NCBI RefSeq assembly: GCF_019797845.1
Contig: NZ_CP081864.1
Span: forward strand, 1,426,001 to 1,490,000
DNA length: 64,000 nt
Reading direction: 5' to 3'
Source of the DNA: Symbiopectobacterium purcellii
GTDB taxonomy: Bacteria > Pseudomonadota > Gammaproteobacteria > Enterobacterales > Enterobacteriaceae
Under the pieces are notes generated by a model. It did no database searches, was not told the DNA's origin, and saw only the letters and a program-made list of their open reading frames with translations. Below are positions 28,685 through 38,219 of the stretch, piece by piece (the first letter of the stretch is position 1; every line of letters starts with the position of its first letter). Made by a program: the position numbers and the translations under genes.

Positions 28685-28942
28685 ATGAAGAAGACGTTAC
28701 TTACGTTGGTCCTGGCTGTCGCCATGTCCTCCAGTGCGTTTGCAGCAGCTCCGGGTTCCATCGGTGCGGCCGGTACAGCAGGTTCTAGTGCTGGCGCTGG
28801 CGCTGGTATTGCTGCAGGTACTACTGCGGCTATTGCTGTTGGTGTCACTGCCGCAGTAGCGGCTGGTGTTGCTGTTGCTGTTGCCAGCAATGACAGTAAT
28901 AGCACCGGAACCACGACTACGGGTACTGTGCCGGCTCGTTAA
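28685..28942 (+). CDS. yjbE: YjbE-like small secreted exopolysaccharide-operon protein
   Basis: Encodes 85 residues from the ATG at 28685, preceded by AAAGGAAAT; an ATG 21 bases upstream lacks a site. A cleavable signal peptide (MKKTLLTLVLAVAMSSSAFA) is followed by a very low-complexity chain of Ala, Gly, Ser, Val and Thr ending in a Thr/Gly tail. E. coli YjbE is similar in size and composition. First gene of yjbEFGH, implicated in an Rcs-induced extracellular polysaccharide; its role is unknown. Confidence 0.85.
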   Translation: MKKTLLTLVLAVAMSSSAFAAAPGSIGAAGTAGSSAGAGAGIAAGTTAAIAVGVTAAVAAGVAVAVASNDSNSTGTTTTGTVPAR

Positions 28943-28957
28943 TGTCATTTGACTACC

Positions 28958-28983
28958 AAGGCCACTTCGGTGGCCTTTCTTTT
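28958..28983 (+). terminator. Attenuator-like terminator between yjbE and yjbF
   Basis: AAGGCCAC (28958-28965), UUCG tetraloop (28966-28969) and GTGGCCTT (28970-28977), followed by TCTTTT. A UUCG loop with a perfect 8-bp stem is very stable. Because it sits inside the operon, it would set yjbE expression above that of yjbFGH. Confidence 0.85.
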
Positions 28984-29017
28984 GTTATTTCTGGCGGTTT
29001 TGCGAGACATTCACACA

Positions 29018-29695
29018 ATGATAAAAATAACGCTCGTGACAAAGCGCAGTGTGTTGATGCTGCTGCCATTGTTCGCACTGGCATTGGTCGGTTGTTCACA
29101 AAATATGGATGCATTGCAAAAAACGGCCAAGCTGGCGATTTGGGGACAGGATGATGTGCAGGTCTCCGCTGAGAAGGTGGCACAAACTCCCTATGCATCC
29201 GCGTACCTGAGAGTCGGAAAAGCCCCCCAGGCTTTTGTGGTGTTGGCCTTTGCTGAGAATGGCCAGTTCAAATGGATTGGTGCCGATCGCAATATTGTCG
29301 TGACGCACAATGGACGTATCGTTAAAACCCAAGGCTTCGGTGAAGATATTGCTCATGTCATCAATGTCACGCCTGATCCGCTTGCTGTCGGTTTGTTAAA
29401 ACCCTCAACGCCATTGCACTGGCAGGGGAAAATGGCCTGGTCACAGGTGCAACGCGGTGATTATGCGATAGAATCCGTGTTTCAGGCGCACGGTAAAGAG
29501 ACCGTGACCATTTTGGACAAGCCGCGCCAGTTGTTAAAATTTACCGAACAGGTTTCGGTTCCCGCCTTAAACGCGGAATACACCAATACCTACTGGCTCG
29601 AGCCGACCACTGGGCAGGTGGTGCAAACCTGGCAACAGATGGGGCCGGACATGGCGCTGGTTAAATTCACGGTATTAAAACCCTACGTACAATAA
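29018..29695 (+). CDS. yjbF: YjbF-like outer-membrane lipoprotein
   Basis: Encodes 225 residues from the ATG at 29018 (E. coli YjbF about 212). An earlier in-frame ATG at 28949 precedes the terminator hairpin and is unlikely. A lipoprotein signal with ALALVGC makes the mature N-terminal cysteine. The periplasmic domain belongs to the GfcB/YmcC family, which accompanies group 4 capsule and Yjb polysaccharide systems. Followed 9 bases later by yjbG. Confidence 0.88.
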   Translation: MIKITLVTKRSVLMLLPLFALALVGCSQNMDALQKTAKLAIWGQDDVQVSAEKVAQTPYASAYLRVGKAPQAFVVLAFAENGQFKWIGADRNIVVTHNGRIVKTQGFGEDIAHVINVTPDPLAVGLLKPSTPLHWQGKMAWSQVQRGDYAIESVFQAHGKETVTILDKPRQLLKFTEQVSVPALNAEYTNTYWLEPTTGQVVQTWQQMGPDMALVKFTVLKPYVQ

Positions 29696-29704
29696 AGGAC
29701 TGAC

Positions 29705-30484
29705 ATGTTGGCATTTTCCCGTATGGCGCTCCTGATGCTGTTGACTGCGGGGGGGGCACAGGCCGCACAGTTAACGGTAAAAACCCCGCAGCAAACGCTG
29801 GCGGTGGTGAAACAAGCCGATGGTACCCGGCTGACGGCGTTTTATCAGCAGGTGACGTTTCCCGCTGAGGTTAACTGGCGTACTGCGTTGATTTCTGATT
29901 ATGCCAGTACGCAAAAGGTCTATGCACAGGCAGAAGCGTTGCGTAAATCACTGGCCGAGTTGGAAACCCGCTGGCGCAACTCTGGTGATGGCGACCTGGC
30001 GATTTCCGCCTGGCTGATGCGCAAAATGCTGGATCAGGTTGACGTGGCCGGAAGAATCTTAACGCCGCTCGACCCTGACCAGGTTCGTATCAATCCACGC
30101 CTTAACCGCCCGTTGGTGGGCGACTATGCGCTCTATATCGCACCATTGGCATCCCGCTTTACCCTGGCTGGGTTGATTAATACCGATCCTGATATCGCGG
30201 AACTGAAAACCGTGGGCGATGTGGCGTTGCAATCCGGTGGGACGGTTAGAGATTATGTGCTGGAAGGTCGCTTTCTGGCCGGTGCTAACCAGGATTTCGG
30301 CTATCTTATCGATGGTCAAGGTGCATGGCGCAAGGTGCCACTGGCGTTGTGGAACCAGCAGCATATTGAGCCTGCGGCAGGTGAAACGTTGTTTATTGGT
30401 TTCGATCCCGGCGTATTGCCCAACGAGTTTGCGTCTCTGAACGATCAAATTGCTGATTTTTTGGCTAACCGGATTCCACACTAA
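29705..30484 (+). CDS. yjbG: YjbG-like periplasmic protein
   Basis: Encodes 259 residues (E. coli YjbG about 245), with a signal peptide (MALLMLLTAGGAQA ends at about residue 22). It is a member of the GfcC-type family, with two beta-grasp/SLBB-like domains thought to work with Wza-like export proteins. Typical segments: LTPLDPDQVRINPRLNRPLVGDY as positions 120-142, and a C-terminal FIGFDPGVLPNEF. Its stop overlaps the yjbH ATG by one base. Confidence 0.88.
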   Translation: MLAFSRMALLMLLTAGGAQAAQLTVKTPQQTLAVVKQADGTRLTAFYQQVTFPAEVNWRTALISDYASTQKVYAQAEALRKSLAELETRWRNSGDGDLAISAWLMRKMLDQVDVAGRILTPLDPDQVRINPRLNRPLVGDYALYIAPLASRFTLAGLINTDPDIAELKTVGDVALQSGGTVRDYVLEGRFLAGANQDFGYLIDGQGAWRKVPLALWNQQHIEPAAGETLFIGFDPGVLPNEFASLNDQIADFLANRIPH

Positions 30485-32638
30485 TGACAAAGAACAGAAG
30501 ATTTAAAATAGGTTGTCTGTCGTTGGCCATCGGCGGTGTACTGAGTGGTCAGGCTATGGCGCAGGATGTTGCCCAGCAAAGTGATCGTCTTAAGGACGTC
30601 ACCAATTCCAATACTCGCTTTGACAGTGCTGGTGTATCGCAGTCTGATTTCGGTGGCACCGGGTTACTGCAAATGCCCACGGCGCGTATGGCGCGCAGCG
30701 GCGAATTCAACCTGAACTACCGGGATAACGACGAATACCGACGTTATTCGGTGTCAATGCAACTGTTTGATTGGCTGGAAACCACGGTGCGTTACACCGA
30801 TATTCGTACCCGGCCTTATAGCAATAATGTCGCCTTTAGTGGTGATCAAACCTATAAAGACAAGTCTTTCGATGTGAAAGCGCGGCTTTGGCAGGAAAGC
30901 GCATGGCTGCCTGATGTCTCTTTTGGTCTGCGTGATATCGCCGGTACCGGGCTGTTTGATAGTGAATACCTGGTTGCCAGCAAGCGCATGGGGCCGTTTG
31001 ATTTTACGCTCGGTATTGGCTGGGGCAATATGGCCGAGAGCGGTAATATCAAAAACCCGGCTTGTGAATTTAAAGCCAGTTTTTGCCAACGCAGCAGCAG
31101 CTTTAAAACGGGTGGTGGGCAATTTGAAGTAGGGAACTTTTTCCACGGTCCCGCTGCATTGTTTGGTGGGATAGAATACCAAACCCCGTGGAACCCGCTG
31201 AGCTTTAAGCTGGAATATGACGGTAACGATTACAGTGCCGAAGCCGCAGATCAGGGCCGTAAAGCGTCAGAGAAAATCAAGCAAGACTCTCCCTTTAATA
31301 TCGGCATGGTCTACCGCGTCAGTGATTACTTCGATACCACCCTTTCCTGGCAGCGCGGCAACACCCTAATGTGGGGCTTTAGCCTGCACACCAACTTTAA
31401 CGATCTGCGCCCGGTGCATCCGGAAGATGTTCCACCTGTTTATGCGCCCGTTCGTTCTGATAATGGCACCAACTGGCAACAGGTGGCGCGTGAACTGGAT
31501 GAGAAGGCCGGTTACAGCGATGCTGATATTTATGCTGATGCCCAGCAGGTCACTATCGTTGCCGATCAAGAGAAATACCGCGATAAAAATGATGCCAATC
31601 AGCGTGCGGCGACCGTTTTAGCTAACCATGTGCCTGAAAGCGTAGGGGAATACCACATCGTACGCCGTAACGAGCGTTTGCTGGTAGAGAGCACGGCGGT
31701 GGATACTAAAGCGTTCCGCGAAGTGCAAACCGCCTCCACGCCGTTAGGGCAACCGGAGCCGGTGAGCCACCGTGCGGAGCCCATTTCTGATATCAATGGG
31801 CAGCCAGTATTGCGCAGCGAACCCTCGCGCTTTACCTATTCGTTAGAGCCGGCATTGGCGCAGTCTGTTGGCGGAGCAGAATCGTTTTATATGTATCAGA
31901 TATCACTCAATGGCGGTGCAGATTATCGCCTGAGCGATCACTGGTCGGTCGGCGGTGCAGCTTCATTAAATCTGATCAATAACTACGATCGTTTTAATTA
32001 TAAAGCGCCGCCGAATGACACCGCTTTGCCGCGCGTCAGAACCTGGATTCGTGAATATGTAACCTCTTCCGACCTGCTGCTGACCAACCTGCAATTGACA
32101 CGCATGGATAACCCGGCGACAGACTGGTACACCCAGGTATACGGTGGTTATCTGGAAATGATGTATGCCGGGGTCGGTTCCGAAGTGCTGTACCGTCCGT
32201 TTGGCGAGCGTTGGGCGTTGGGACTTCAACTACGTCAAGCAGCGTGATTGGAATGACATCATGCGCATGGCGGATTATGACGTGGTGACTGGGCACCTTA
32301 CCGCGTATTGGGAAATGCCGTATGTAGAAGGTTCGTTTGCCAAAATCAGCGTCGGGCGCTATCTGGCCGGAGACTATGGTGTTACGGTCGATCTGTCGCG
32401 TCGCTTTGACAGCGGCATCACCGCCGGGGTGTTTGCCACCAAAACCGATGTTAGCAGCAAAGACTACGGCGAAGGCAGCTTTACCAAGGGCTTCTATATC
32501 TCTATTCCGTTCGATCTGATGTTTACCGAACCGACGGTGAAACGTGGTGTTGTCGGCTGGACCCCGCTGACGCGTGATGTTGGTCAGATGCTGCAACGGC
32601 GTAACGGTCTCTACGGCGTGGCGGGTGAAATCCGTTAG
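30484..32638 (+). pseudogene. yjbH: YjbH-like outer-membrane beta-barrel lipoprotein, single frameshift
   Basis: YjbH/GfcD-type proteins are about 700 residues and form large outer-membrane barrels for polysaccharide export. Here the frame from 30484 runs to a TGA at 32245-32247. Homologous sequence then continues in another frame (FNYVKQRDWNDIMRM onward) to a stop at 32636. The switch falls near 32216-32222, around WALG. Joined, the pieces give about 718 codons, the expected length, so one indel explains the break. The missing part would be the last strands of the barrel (about 20% of the protein), so the product should not fold. Everything else in yjbEFG is intact. Confidence 0.88.
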
Positions 32639-32663
32639 CGGTAATACCTGGAAGGCATTAACC

Positions 32664-32701
32664 TGCGGCCTTACTCTTCGGAGTAGGGCCGCATTATTTT
32701 T
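32664..32701 (+). terminator. Rho-independent terminator of the yjb operon
   Basis: TGCGGCCTTACTC (32664-32676) and GAGTAGGGCCGCA (32681-32693) form a 13-bp stem with one G-T wobble and a TTCG loop, followed by TTATTTTT. Confidence 0.92.
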
Positions 32702-32853
32702 ATCTGAGAAAGGAATATTGTCGGCTCACAGTAGACGTTTTGTGTATTTCAGGTAACGATATAAATAACAAATTAACTGCGTTAATACGGGGCGAATGGC
32801 ATGATTTAGGTCATACTGTTCACCCTTTGATGCAATGGAATGGGAGAGGCGTC

Positions 32854-33915
32854 ATGTCTGTTAAATCGCCTACATTATTGACAGTGGACTCTCGTCTTTC
32901 TGGGATACGCTTTTCCAAGCGGGTCTTCCTGCCGCGTATTATCGGTACGCTGTTGTGCCCCCTCTTTATCGCTTCCGTGTTGGTGACAAAAACCACGCCG
33001 TTTTGGGTATGGGTACTGCTTTTTCTCAATGTGTTTGTGTGGCCCTATCTTGCCTATTACCTGTCTACACGTTCCGCCGATCCTATGCGCTTTGAGCGAG
33101 GGAATTTGTTGGTGGATGTCGTTAATGGTGGATTCTGGATCGGTATGATGGGGCTCAACGTGTTGCCCAGCGTCATCATCATCGCCATGGTAGGCATGAA
33201 TAGCATGGCCGGGTGAGGCGTTCGCTTGTTTATCCAGGGCGTTAGCTTGCAACTGCTCAGCGCTGCTCTGGTCGCAGGCCTTAACGCACACCGCATCGAT
33301 GTAGTGACGACACCCACTCAGCTCTACGCTTGTTTGCCCATGCTGCTCGTTTATCCGATGGCACTTGGCTATGTCACGTATGTAACGGCGACCAAGCTGG
33401 CTGAACATAAGCGCAGATTGATGTTGATGAGTACCCACGATGGTATGACCAACGTCTATAGCCGCCATCACTGGGAGCAGTTGTTGCACAACGAATATGA
33501 AATTTGTCGCCACATTGATGAACCCTCTACATTAGCGCTGATCGACATCGACCATTTCAAAACCATCAATGACAGTTTTGGTCACAATGTGGGTGATGAA
33601 GCAATACTGTTTTTGACAGAAGAGTTGCGTAACGGTTTGCGTGCGACCGATGTGATTGGTCGCTTCGGGGGGGACGAGTTTGCGGTGATTTTGCCTGAGG
33701 CGCGAGCAACTGATGCGGTTGAGATAATCAACCGCATTCGTACTCGTTTGGCCGCTAAGCGCTTAACGCAAACGCCACAGCTGGGGATTCGCATCAGCGT
33801 CGGCGTAGCAGAATATCGCCCGACCATGAACCAGTATCACGACTGGCTCAAAGCGGCGGATATTGCACTCTATATGGCGAAAAACAAAGGGCGCGGGCGT
33901 ACCGAAGTGGCCTAA
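32854..33915 (+). pseudogene. DgcC/AdrA-like MASE2-GGDEF diguanylate cyclase with in-frame stop
   Basis: Start at 32854 after GGGAGAGG; the frame runs without shift to 33915 (353 codons) but is cut by a TGA at 33214-33216 (MNSMAG-stop-GVRLF). Before the stop: the first helices of an N-terminal MASE2 membrane domain. After it: the remaining MASE2 helices and a complete GGDEF domain, with IDIDHFKTINDSFGH, the GRFGGDEFA active site and ISVGVAEY. DgcC makes c-di-GMP that activates cellulose synthesis in relatives. A fragment could start at an internal codon and give a soluble GGDEF domain, but the membrane sensor would be lost. Identification as dgcC rests on domain layout. Confidence 0.85.
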
Positions 33916-33947
33916 CGCCTCATCATCATGACATGCAATGATGCAGG

Positions 33948-34592
33948 CTACGGCAGTGAATTCAGCCGGTGGTAGATTTTGAAGTCAATAATCTGGTTGG
34001 TTATCTCTCCCAGCGGTTTTTCCGCATCAATCATGGTGTGAATATCCGTGGTGAGACGTGTGAAGTTCTCCAGGTTTACCGTTTGCTTTTTTTGATCGAC
34101 ATGCTGACTGATGGCATAAATAGCCGCTTTTGTTGCGTAAATGCCCGGTGAGTCTCCATAGAATCGTGTCAGATGCTGGTTTACCTCACGACGTAATCTG
34201 ACTTCCGGGGCGGGTGTTGCTTTTTCTGTTGGCGAAACACCGTCTAAAAATTTCCGTATCTCCTTAACCCGATCGAGTGCATTGCCAAGTTGCTGGTACT
34301 TATCTTCCCGAATGCGTTGTTGATGTGAGCGTGAATAGCTGTAGGGATATGCCTTGAAACGCGTCAGTGACTCCAGGTGGGTGTCGGGTGCCGCTCTTTT
34401 TATCCTAAGCAGGGTTTCTGCAAAGGCGATATGCTTGGGGGATTTTGTTTTGTCCGCAAGTCTGACTGCGGAGGTCAAGCTGTCAGCAAAGCGTGCCCTG
34501 AAAGAGAGCAGCAGTGTCGATGTTGCAATAGTGCTTATCATGATGGTTTTTTGTGAACGTTGTGGTGGCGGGGAGTTAAAACTGTAGCGCAT
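33948..34592 (-). CDS. Hypothetical protein, possibly secreted or injected
   Basis: I do not recognise this 214-residue protein (214 from the ATG at 34592; 217 from 34601). It has no obvious signal peptide but a short hydrophobic N-terminal stretch (about residues 15-33, ATSTLLLSF). It is rich in Arg, Lys, Ser and Thr and predicted largely helical, including the segments KYQQLGNALDRVKEIRKFL and PEVRLRREVNQHLTRF. No cysteine and no enzyme motif are seen. It stands alone between dgcC and rpiR, on the opposite strand to both. Moderate base composition. An effector, phage-derived protein or lineage-specific gene are all possible. Confidence 0.55.
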   Translation of the reverse strand: MRYSFNSPPPQRSQKTIMISTIATSTLLLSFRARFADSLTSAVRLADKTKSPKHIAFAETLLRIKRAAPDTHLESLTRFKAYPYSYSRSHQQRIREDKYQQLGNALDRVKEIRKFLDGVSPTEKATPAPEVRLRREVNQHLTRFYGDSPGIYATKAAIYAISQHVDQKKQTVNLENFTRLTTDIHTMIDAEKPLGEITNQIIDFKIYHRLNSLP

Positions 34593-34847
34593 CACCACCA
34601 ACGCTTTCTTCTATATTCCGTCTCCTGCGCCTAGGCGCTGTTCTGAAGCCGCATTGGCAAGCGGTTGTCTGCAAATTGGCCTAAAATGTTTTATGTCTGA
34701 AGCAAATACAACCCTTCTTTTGTGAATGGGTTATTAATAGCCTGCTATTTATTTTTTTTATACGTTAATAAGAAAAAATAAAATGCAGTGTTGCAATTGC
34801 TACATTTTTGATTTTAAATGTAGCAACTGATTCTTTAAGGGGGCAGT

Positions 34848-35729
34848 ATGGAGTTCACCGCTTTATTGAGGGAACGTTTTTCGCGCTTGACCCCGTCACA
34901 GCAGATGATTGCACGCTACATCGAACGCAACAAAGATCGCGTCGCATTCATGACGGCCCGTCAGTTGGCCGCTGTGATGAACATCAGTGATGCCGCCATT
35001 GTGCGCTTTTCACGTGCAGTGGGGTATGAGGGCTATGCCCATATGAAAGAATCATTGGGGGATGCCTTGATTGAGCGCACTGGCGCCAGTGGCATCTTGC
35101 ATCGCGAACCGGCGCTGCCCAGTGAAACAGAATTAAAAGAGAGCGTGTTTGCCAATGCCAGCCAGCTCTTGAAAGCCACGGCAGAACTGAATGAAGACCG
35201 TATTGTTTCAGCAGTCGCTGGGCGTATCGCCGCCGCAAGACGTATTTGGGTAAGTGGTAACGGAACCTCATTTTCCATGGTTTCCTACCTGGCGATGCAA
35301 CTGAATCATTTCCTCGGCAATACCGAGGTGTTCAATATCGGTCACGGTGATGTGGCAGACCGCATATTGCAGGTGAATGAGCAGGATGTGTTTATTGGTA
35401 TCGGGTGGGAGCGTTACATCCCCTATACCATTGATTTAATGAGCCTTGCCCGGCAGCGGGGAGCCTATGTCGTCGCGATGACAGATCGAGCCAGCTCTCC
35501 TTTAGCCAATGAAGCCGATGAAATGTTGTATATCGTACGCAGTTCATCCGCGGTGGCATGGTGGTCGAAAGTGAGTCCGATGATCGTCGCCGATTGGTTG
35601 ATGGCGCAGGTAATCACTAAAGATGAGGAGAAGATCAAAGCGAATTTAAAACTTTCCGATGATGCCTGGCGTCTTCTGGGCCATTGGAAAAATGCCAACA
35701 CCAGGGAATTATTTAACAATAATAAATAG
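34848..35729 (+). CDS. RpiR-family transcriptional regulator (HTH plus SIS domain)
   Basis: Encodes 293 residues. An N-terminal RpiR helix-turn-helix (about 1-77, with TARQLAAVMNISDAAIVRFS) is followed by a SIS sugar-isomerase-type ligand domain (about 115-250, with RRIWVSGNGTSFSMV). Strong ribosome-binding site AAGGGGG 8 bases before the ATG. It precedes the ABC importer genes on the same strand by 229 bases, so it is probably their local regulator. SIS domains usually bind phosphosugars, but this subgroup, next to polyamine-type importers, may sense something else. Mechanism inferred. Confidence 0.88.
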   Translation: MEFTALLRERFSRLTPSQQMIARYIERNKDRVAFMTARQLAAVMNISDAAIVRFSRAVGYEGYAHMKESLGDALIERTGASGILHREPALPSETELKESVFANASQLLKATAELNEDRIVSAVAGRIAAARRIWVSGNGTSFSMVSYLAMQLNHFLGNTEVFNIGHGDVADRILQVNEQDVFIGIGWERYIPYTIDLMSLARQRGAYVVAMTDRASSPLANEADEMLYIVRSSSAVAWWSKVSPMIVADWLMAQVITKDEEKIKANLKLSDDAWRLLGHWKNANTRELFNNNK

Positions 35730-35765
35730 ATATAATTATAAAGCAGTAAAAATAACAAGCAGTAA

Positions 35766-35793
35766 TACAGCGGTGGTTATTGCCACCGCTGTA
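35766..35793 (+). terminator. Hairpin after rpiR-type gene
   Basis: TACAGCGGTGG (35766-35776) and CCACCGCTGTA (35783-35793) form a perfect 11-bp stem with a 6-base loop. No T run follows, so it may be Rho-assisted or an RNA-stability hairpin, not a classic terminator. Confidence 0.5.
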
Positions 35794-35958
35794 ACATTAT
35801 AAAGAAATACCTTCGCGCCTTCGTTTCATTATTTGACTAATCAATGTGTTGCTGGAACACCATTTTTTGTTTAATCCTCGTTTTGATTAAACCGTGTCTT
35901 ATGTTGCTGACATCAGAGAAAAGTAGTTTCTTACCGTTTGTTTCTCAAAGGAAAACAT

Positions 35959-37089
35959 ATGAACAAAGGAAACGAAAAGCAACAGGGTTTCATGCCGTCC
36001 AGCGTTGATGAAGGGGTTAATGCCGATCGTCGTCGCTTAATTAAACAAACATCGATTATTGGTGCAGGGGCTCTGCTCGGTGCCTTCTCACCTGCGGTTT
36101 TTGCCGCACCCAGCAAAGAAGTGATTGTGCGTGGGATTGGTGGCAGCTATCAGGAAGCGCTGGAAAATGCGGTCTATAAACCTTTTACGGAATTGACCGG
36201 CATTAAAGTGATCATTCAGCCTTCGACGGCCGCGCAAATCATGGCAATGATCAAAGCTGGTCGTGTGACGCTTGATGTGCTCGATATCGGCGATGTGACA
36301 CAAACCAACCTCAATGCGGCCGGTGCGTTGATGCCAATCAACTACGCGGGCATGAAGTTTACCAACCCCGACGATATCTTCCCCGAAGTACGCCGCCCCA
36401 ATATGGTCGGAAACCTGTTCTTCTCGACCGTGATGGTTTACAACACGGATGTCTTCCGTGATGGCAACCACCCGCGTACCTGGGCAGAATTTTGGGATGC
36501 GGAACGTTTCCCCGGTCCGCGCACCTTAACGGATCTGCGCACCAGTTCCACTGAGCTGGAATTTGCTCTGCTTGCCGATGGCGTAGACATGAAAGATATC
36601 TACCCGATCGATATCAAGCGGGCGTTTGCTTCTCTGAGCCGTATTAAACCCCACGTGGTAAAATGGTGGGATACGGGGGCGCTATCCGTGCAGTTGATGG
36701 AGCGCAAAGAGGCGGTGTTGGGCGCATTGTGGAACGGTCGCGCACAAGCGTTGATCGATCAGGGCGCGCCATTAGCCATTGAGTGGAACCAGATCAAACA
36801 GCAGTTGCAGTATTGGAGCGTGCTGAAAGGTTCGCCAAACCCGGAAAATGCGCAGTTGCTGATTGATTTTGCATTACAGCCCGAGGTTCAGGCGAAAATT
36901 ACCCAGTTTATCGCCTATGGCCCTACCAATAAAAAAGCCTTCCAGTTTGTTCGCCCAGAGGATTTGGTGAAACTGCCTTCTAACCCTGAGTATTACTCGC
37001 GCTCCTTTGTGCAAAATGCCCAATGGTGGACGGATAACATTGAGGAAGTGGGTAAAATCTGGCAACCATGGATCTTGGGTCAGGGGTAA
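35959..37089 (+). CDS. PotD-like ABC-transporter substrate-binding protein with Tat signal
   Basis: Encodes 376 residues from the ATG at 35959 (ribosome-binding AAAGGA 9 bases before). The N-terminal region has a twin-arginine motif, DRRRLIKQT (about residues 23-31), then a hydrophobic stretch ending in PAVFAAPS; export of the folded protein by Tat is expected. The mature domain is of the bacterial solute-binding family 1/8, polyamine-binding type (IVRGIGGSYQEALENAVYKP). Its stop overlaps the ATPase start by 1 base. The substrate is not readable from sequence; small cationic or zwitterionic compounds are usual for this family. Confidence 0.88.
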   Translation: MNKGNEKQQGFMPSSVDEGVNADRRRLIKQTSIIGAGALLGAFSPAVFAAPSKEVIVRGIGGSYQEALENAVYKPFTELTGIKVIIQPSTAAQIMAMIKAGRVTLDVLDIGDVTQTNLNAAGALMPINYAGMKFTNPDDIFPEVRRPNMVGNLFFSTVMVYNTDVFRDGNHPRTWAEFWDAERFPGPRTLTDLRTSSTELEFALLADGVDMKDIYPIDIKRAFASLSRIKPHVVKWWDTGALSVQLMERKEAVLGALWNGRAQALIDQGAPLAIEWNQIKQQLQYWSVLKGSPNPENAQLLIDFALQPEVQAKITQFIAYGPTNKKAFQFVRPEDLVKLPSNPEYYSRSFVQNAQWWTDNIEEVGKIWQPWILGQG

Positions 37090-38219
37090 TGAAAACGGAT
37101 TCAACACACCACAGCTCCCGGCGTCAGCCGGGAGCTGCACTCCGCCTTGAGGGGCTGACCCGGCGCTACGAACAGGCTGCCGTCGTCGATAATCTGGATT
37201 TGGCGATAGCACCTGGCGAGTTTGTGACGCTGCTCGGCGCCAGCGGTTCAGGGAAAACCACCACCTTGATGATGGTGGCGGGCTTTACCGAACCCAGCCA
37301 AGGGCGCGTGCTGATTAACGATCAGGATATTACGCATCTTCCCCCGGCAAAACGCGATCTCGGCGTGGTGTTTCAGCACTACACGCTGTTTCCGCACCTC
37401 TCGGTGGCGGATAACCTGGCATTTCCGCTAGAAATGCGCGGCGTGGCACGTCGTGATATCAAGCAGAAAGTGGCGGATGCGTTGGCGTTGATCCAGCTTG
37501 ATGATAAAGGGCATCGTTTGCCGCGAGAGCTGTCCGGTGGGCAGCAGCAGCGCGTTGCGTTGGCACGTGCGTTGATCTTTTCTCCGGCGGCACTGTTGAT
37601 GGACGAGCCGCTGGGTGCTCTGGATAAAAAACTGCGTGAACACATGCAGTTGGAAATAAAACGGTTGCATGTGGCTTCGGGCTCAACGGTGGTGTTTGTC
37701 ACCCATGACCAGGAAGAAGCCTTGACCTTGTCCGATCGTATTGCTGTGATGCAACAGGGGCTGATTGCCCAAATTGATACCCCGCACGATCTCTATACCA
37801 AACCAAAGAATCGCTGGGTGGCTGAATTTATTGGCCAATCCAATTTTATTGACGGCCAAGTGAGCGCCATTCAGCAACAAGGCTATGACGTGCGCCTTTC
37901 CAGCGGTGAAACGGTGTGCGGTAAGGGCGTAGCTCATCTTGGGGTAGGGCAGTCTGTCTTAGCGGTGCTGCGGCCAGAACATATTCGCATTGGGCTGCCG
38001 GGGGATTCATCAGCGCATTTGCCGATTAGCGCTACCATTGCTGAAATGCTCTACCTGGGGCATACGCTTAAATTAACGCTGGTGCTGAGTGATGGTGCAA
38101 CGTTATTAGCACAGTTGCAGAACTCTGCGCTGGAGGGGACCCTGCGGCCGGGCGCCAGCGTGCGTATCGGGTGGGCAACAGAAAGCCTCTGGTTTATTCC
38201 CGCCGAGGCTCAGCGATGA
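37089..38219 (+). CDS. PotA-like ABC-transporter ATPase
   Basis: Encodes 376 residues from the ATG at 37089. Walker A GASGSGKTTT, signature LSGGQQQRVALARAL, Walker B ALLMDEPLGALD and the switch histidine in VFVTHDQEEA are all present. A C-terminal TOBE domain (about 280-370) is typical of the polyamine/spermidine group. Energises import through the two permeases that follow. The stop overlaps the next start (ATGA). Confidence 0.93.
   Translation: MKTDSTHHSSRRQPGAALRLEGLTRRYEQAAVVDNLDLAIAPGEFVTLLGASGSGKTTTLMMVAGFTEPSQGRVLINDQDITHLPPAKRDLGVVFQHYTLFPHLSVADNLAFPLEMRGVARRDIKQKVADALALIQLDDKGHRLPRELSGGQQQRVALARALIFSPAALLMDEPLGALDKKLREHMQLEIKRLHVASGSTVVFVTHDQEEALTLSDRIAVMQQGLIAQIDTPHDLYTKPKNRWVAEFIGQSNFIDGQVSAIQQQGYDVRLSSGETVCGKGVAHLGVGQSVLAVLRPEHIRIGLPGDSSAHLPISATIAEMLYLGHTLKLTLVLSDGATLLAQLQNSALEGTLRPGASVRIGWATESLWFIPAEAQR

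Noticed and set aside
33214-33216. TGA as selenocysteine or read-through codon in the dgcC-like gene
   Set aside because: The position is in a membrane helix region, no SECIS-like hairpin follows directly, and the family has no selenoproteins.
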